Shown: positions 62,274 through 64,000 of the stretch, one piece after another
Layout of the letters: each line of letters starts with the position of its first letter
Numbering within the stretch: the stretch's first letter is position 1
Assembly: GCF_900626075.1 (NCBI RefSeq)
Contig: NZ_UYZY01000005.1
Span: 372,001-436,000, forward strand
Source: Clostridium transplantifaecale
GTDB taxonomy: Bacteria; Bacillota; Clostridia; Lachnospirales; Lachnospiraceae
Length of the DNA stretch: 64,000 nt
Reading direction: 5' to 3'
Notes under the pieces: model-generated
Databases searched by the model: none
Seen by the model: only the letters and a program-made list of their open reading frames with translations
Told to the model about the DNA's origin: nothing
Translations under genes and position numbers: made by a program

Positions 62274-62597
62274 TTATTGCTTTTCCGTCACCATCATGAA
62301 CCGGTTATGGGCGTCTTTCATACAGGCGATTAGCGGTTTTTGGGTCAGGGCAAAGTAACGTTCTTTAATCGTCCGTTCCAACTCCTCCAGATCTGTTTTG
62401 ATGCTTTTGCCGATAAACATGGATGCTACAAAATTCCTTGTGACGGCAAGGATGGTATTGCATTCGACGTCCAGGATTTTTCCCGAATCTTTTTCAACTA
62501 CGAGGCTGATGTAAAATTCTCCGTGGAGGGTATAAATGGCATCCTCACGGCTTGGTTTGGCCTGGCCTACTATCAGCAGAGTATCATTATTATACAT
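62274..62597 (-). CDS. DUF3870 domain protein
   Basis: 107 residues, soluble. The pattern matches DUF3870: LLIVGQAK at the start, a strand pair (FYISLVVEKDSGKILDVEC), a helix with ILAVTRNFVASMFIG and the end YFALTQKPLIACMKDAHNRF. Function unknown; members are often found near LysR regulators and catabolic genes in Firmicutes. It diverges from the LysR gene at 62886. Confidence 0.8.
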   Translation of the reverse strand: MYNNDTLLIVGQAKPSREDAIYTLHGEFYISLVVEKDSGKILDVECNTILAVTRNFVASMFIGKSIKTDLEELERTIKERYFALTQKPLIACMKDAHNRFMMVTEKQ

Positions 62598-62671
62598 GAT
62601 TTTAATTCTCCTTCCGGTCTTTTTTCAATCGTACCGTCTTTATATGGTTTCAATTCTTTTCTCACCATGAG

Positions 62672-62700
62672 ATTATATCAATACCACAACATTTTTTCCA
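62672..62700 (-). promoter_or_regulatory. Predicted promoter of the DUF3870 gene
   Basis: Minus strand TGGAAA (62700-62695) and perfect TATAAT (62677-62672), 17-base spacer. Confidence 0.5.
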
Positions 62701-62885
62701 TAGAAAAAGAAGCGGAATTTGGATTGTTCTTCTGAAGCAGGGGAAGATTGCCGCCAATATGCGGTTTTGCCCACCTCTATCTCTTCTATTATAGAAAAAG
62801 GAGGTGCGGAATTGATCTGGCGGGAAATGGAATGATGTGTTAAAATGACGTTGTTAAAGTTGGGGAATGGGGGAGGCAGGAAGTT

Positions 62886-63761
62886 ATGACGCTGAATCAG
62901 CTGAATTATTACGTGGAAATTGTCCGCCAGGGCAGTTTTACCAAAGCCGCAGAGAAACTCTTTGTAAGCCAGTCGACGCTTAGTAAGGCAATACGGGCTT
63001 TGGAAGAAGAGTTCCAGATGGAACTTATCAACCGGGGAGCCAAGGAGTTCCAGTTGACGGCACAGGGAGATGTTTTTTTAGAATATGCAGTCAGGATACT
63101 GGATTTTTATCATACCCAGACGCAGGAACTGTTTCAGCGTCTGCACAGTGCAAATGGAACGTTGAAACTGGGAATTCCGCCTACCGCCGGAGCTATCTAT
63201 TTCTTTTCAATTCTATACAAATTCCGGGAAACCTACCCGGGAATTGACCTTAAAATAGAGGAGATCACGTCCAAGGCAGTACATGAGCTGGTAGCAGCGG
63301 GAAAACTTGACATGGGGATTGTGATAGAACCGTTTTCCGACGATAAATTTTACAAACGGCCCAGCTACACCTCAGAAGCGGTTCTGCTGGTTTCACGGAA
63401 GCATCCGCTTGCGGCAAAGCGCAGTGTTTCATTTTCGGCCCTCCGTGGTGAAAAGTTCCTTCTTGTAACACCGGATTACATGTTTCATGACGTTGTAATG
63501 GAAAAGTGCCGGGAGGCAGGATTCCAGCCGGATGTCACGTTTGAGAGTTACCAGTGGGAGCTGCTGTTTGAGATGGTTGCCGATAACCAGGGTATCTGCA
63601 TATTACCGAAACCGCTGGTAGACAAGTTTAACAATACGCGGGTACATCAGGTTCATTTAAAAGATCCCGAGTTTCCCTGGACCCTTTCATTAATTTACCG
63701 CAAGGACAAATTCATCACGGTACCAATGCAGTGCTTTCTGGATTTGTGTTTTGGAACCTGA
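62886..63761 (+). CDS. LysR-type transcriptional regulator
   Basis: 291 residues. HTH at the N terminus (MTLNQLNYYVEIVRQGSFTK, AAEKLFVSQSTLSKAI), effector domain from about 88 (LKLGIPPTAGAIYFFSILY). It is divergent from the DUF3870 gene, with 288 bases between, and is the best candidate to regulate it. Ends in a terminator. Confidence 0.92.
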   Translation: MTLNQLNYYVEIVRQGSFTKAAEKLFVSQSTLSKAIRALEEEFQMELINRGAKEFQLTAQGDVFLEYAVRILDFYHTQTQELFQRLHSANGTLKLGIPPTAGAIYFFSILYKFRETYPGIDLKIEEITSKAVHELVAAGKLDMGIVIEPFSDDKFYKRPSYTSEAVLLVSRKHPLAAKRSVSFSALRGEKFLLVTPDYMFHDVVMEKCREAGFQPDVTFESYQWELLFEMVADNQGICILPKPLVDKFNNTRVHQVHLKDPEFPWTLSLIYRKDKFITVPMQCFLDLCFGT

Positions 63762-63770
63762 TGAGGGAGA

Positions 63771-63830
63771 AAAGCAGAGTACATGGCAGTGTCATGATCC
63801 AAATGACAGTTCCATATGCTCTGCTTTTTT
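63771..63830 (+). terminator. Terminator after the last LysR gene
   Basis: AAAGCAGAG pairs with CTCTGCTTT, with inner CATGG/CCATATG and TGTCAT/ATGACA helices, then six T. In 63831-64000 only a TATAAT box (63937-63942) was noticed, perhaps of a gene beyond the window. Confidence 0.85.
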
Positions 63831-64000
63831 GCTGCCCGGGTATGGGGACACAGCGCATACCGTTTCCTGCTTTGGGGTATGAATTGAATTCATAGCCCAT
63901 TAAAAAAGGCTATTTTCCATTTGAAAAACATCATGCTATAATCAAACCACAAAGCCGCAATGGCCATGCGGACAAGAGTGATAACAACAAAAAACAGCGC

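Overview
The window looks like chromosomal DNA of an anaerobic Gram-positive gut Clostridium of the Lachnospiraceae type (for example Enterocloster, Hungatella or Lacrimispora relatives). The reasons are the roughly balanced base composition, AGGAGG-type ribosome binding sites, a cyclic-di-AMP PII-like receptor (DarA), [FeFe]-hydrogenases, choline-binding-type cell-wall repeats, and several small regulator-transporter units. No phage, insertion sequence, CRISPR array or rRNA was recognised. Four tRNA genes (Thr, Ala, Ala, Leu) lie in the first 4.6 kb.

Layout. 1-4.6 kb: the end of a sugar isomerase, a membrane protein with pentapeptide repeats, three minus-strand tRNAs interleaved with small or decayed genes (a cystatin-like protein; a small ORF broken by an in-frame TAG next to an ATT microsatellite), an M15 peptidoglycan peptidase, and tRNA-Leu. 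4.7-8.9 kb: a double winged-helix GntR regulator diverging from a cytosolic hybrid histidine kinase. 9-12.4 kb (minus): ilvN, ilvB, a TetR regulator with matching operators before its own gene and before ilvB, and darA. 12.6-17.3 kb: a MerR regulator, a MerR-type promoter with a 19-bp spacer, a MATE exporter, an NSS symporter and a HAD phosphatase. 17.3-20.3 kb (minus): a NitT/TauT-type ABC importer behind a long leader. 20.3-25.7 kb: a LysR regulator diverging from isomerase, SDR and two nearly duplicate TRAP solute-binding proteins. 25.7-27.5 kb: a LytTR/DUF3021 pair diverging from a membrane protein. 27.8-32.5 kb: an operon of 2Fe-2S ferredoxin, PAS-containing sensory-type [FeFe]-hydrogenase, SpoIIE-type phosphatase and a second [FeFe]-hydrogenase. 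32.6-39 kb: a 40-codon ORF, a CAT-like acetyltransferase, a LysR regulator, and a MarR regulator with a heterodimeric ABC exporter.

39.6-60.4 kb is the most distinctive part: a surface-protein locus. It holds a secreted protein with two DUF6273-like modules, a 1,262-residue GLUG/Ig-like protein with cell-wall-binding repeats, a 4,535-residue adhesin (thioester-like head, many SpaA/VaFE-type modules, unusual LPIAG anchor) and a small cell-wall-binding protein. Between the two largest genes a 98-residue protein is encoded on the opposite strand, with a LexA-like box inside its predicted promoter. The window ends with a glycine riboswitch controlling an AGCS amino acid symporter, a DUF3870 gene and a divergent LysR regulator.

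Recurring logic: most transport or metabolic units carry their own local regulator (TetR-ilvBN, MerR-MATE, LysR-TRAP genes, LytTR-membrane protein, MarR-ABC exporter). For several of these a specific operator-like sequence can be pointed to. Protein family names were assigned by motif recognition from memory; no database search was run.
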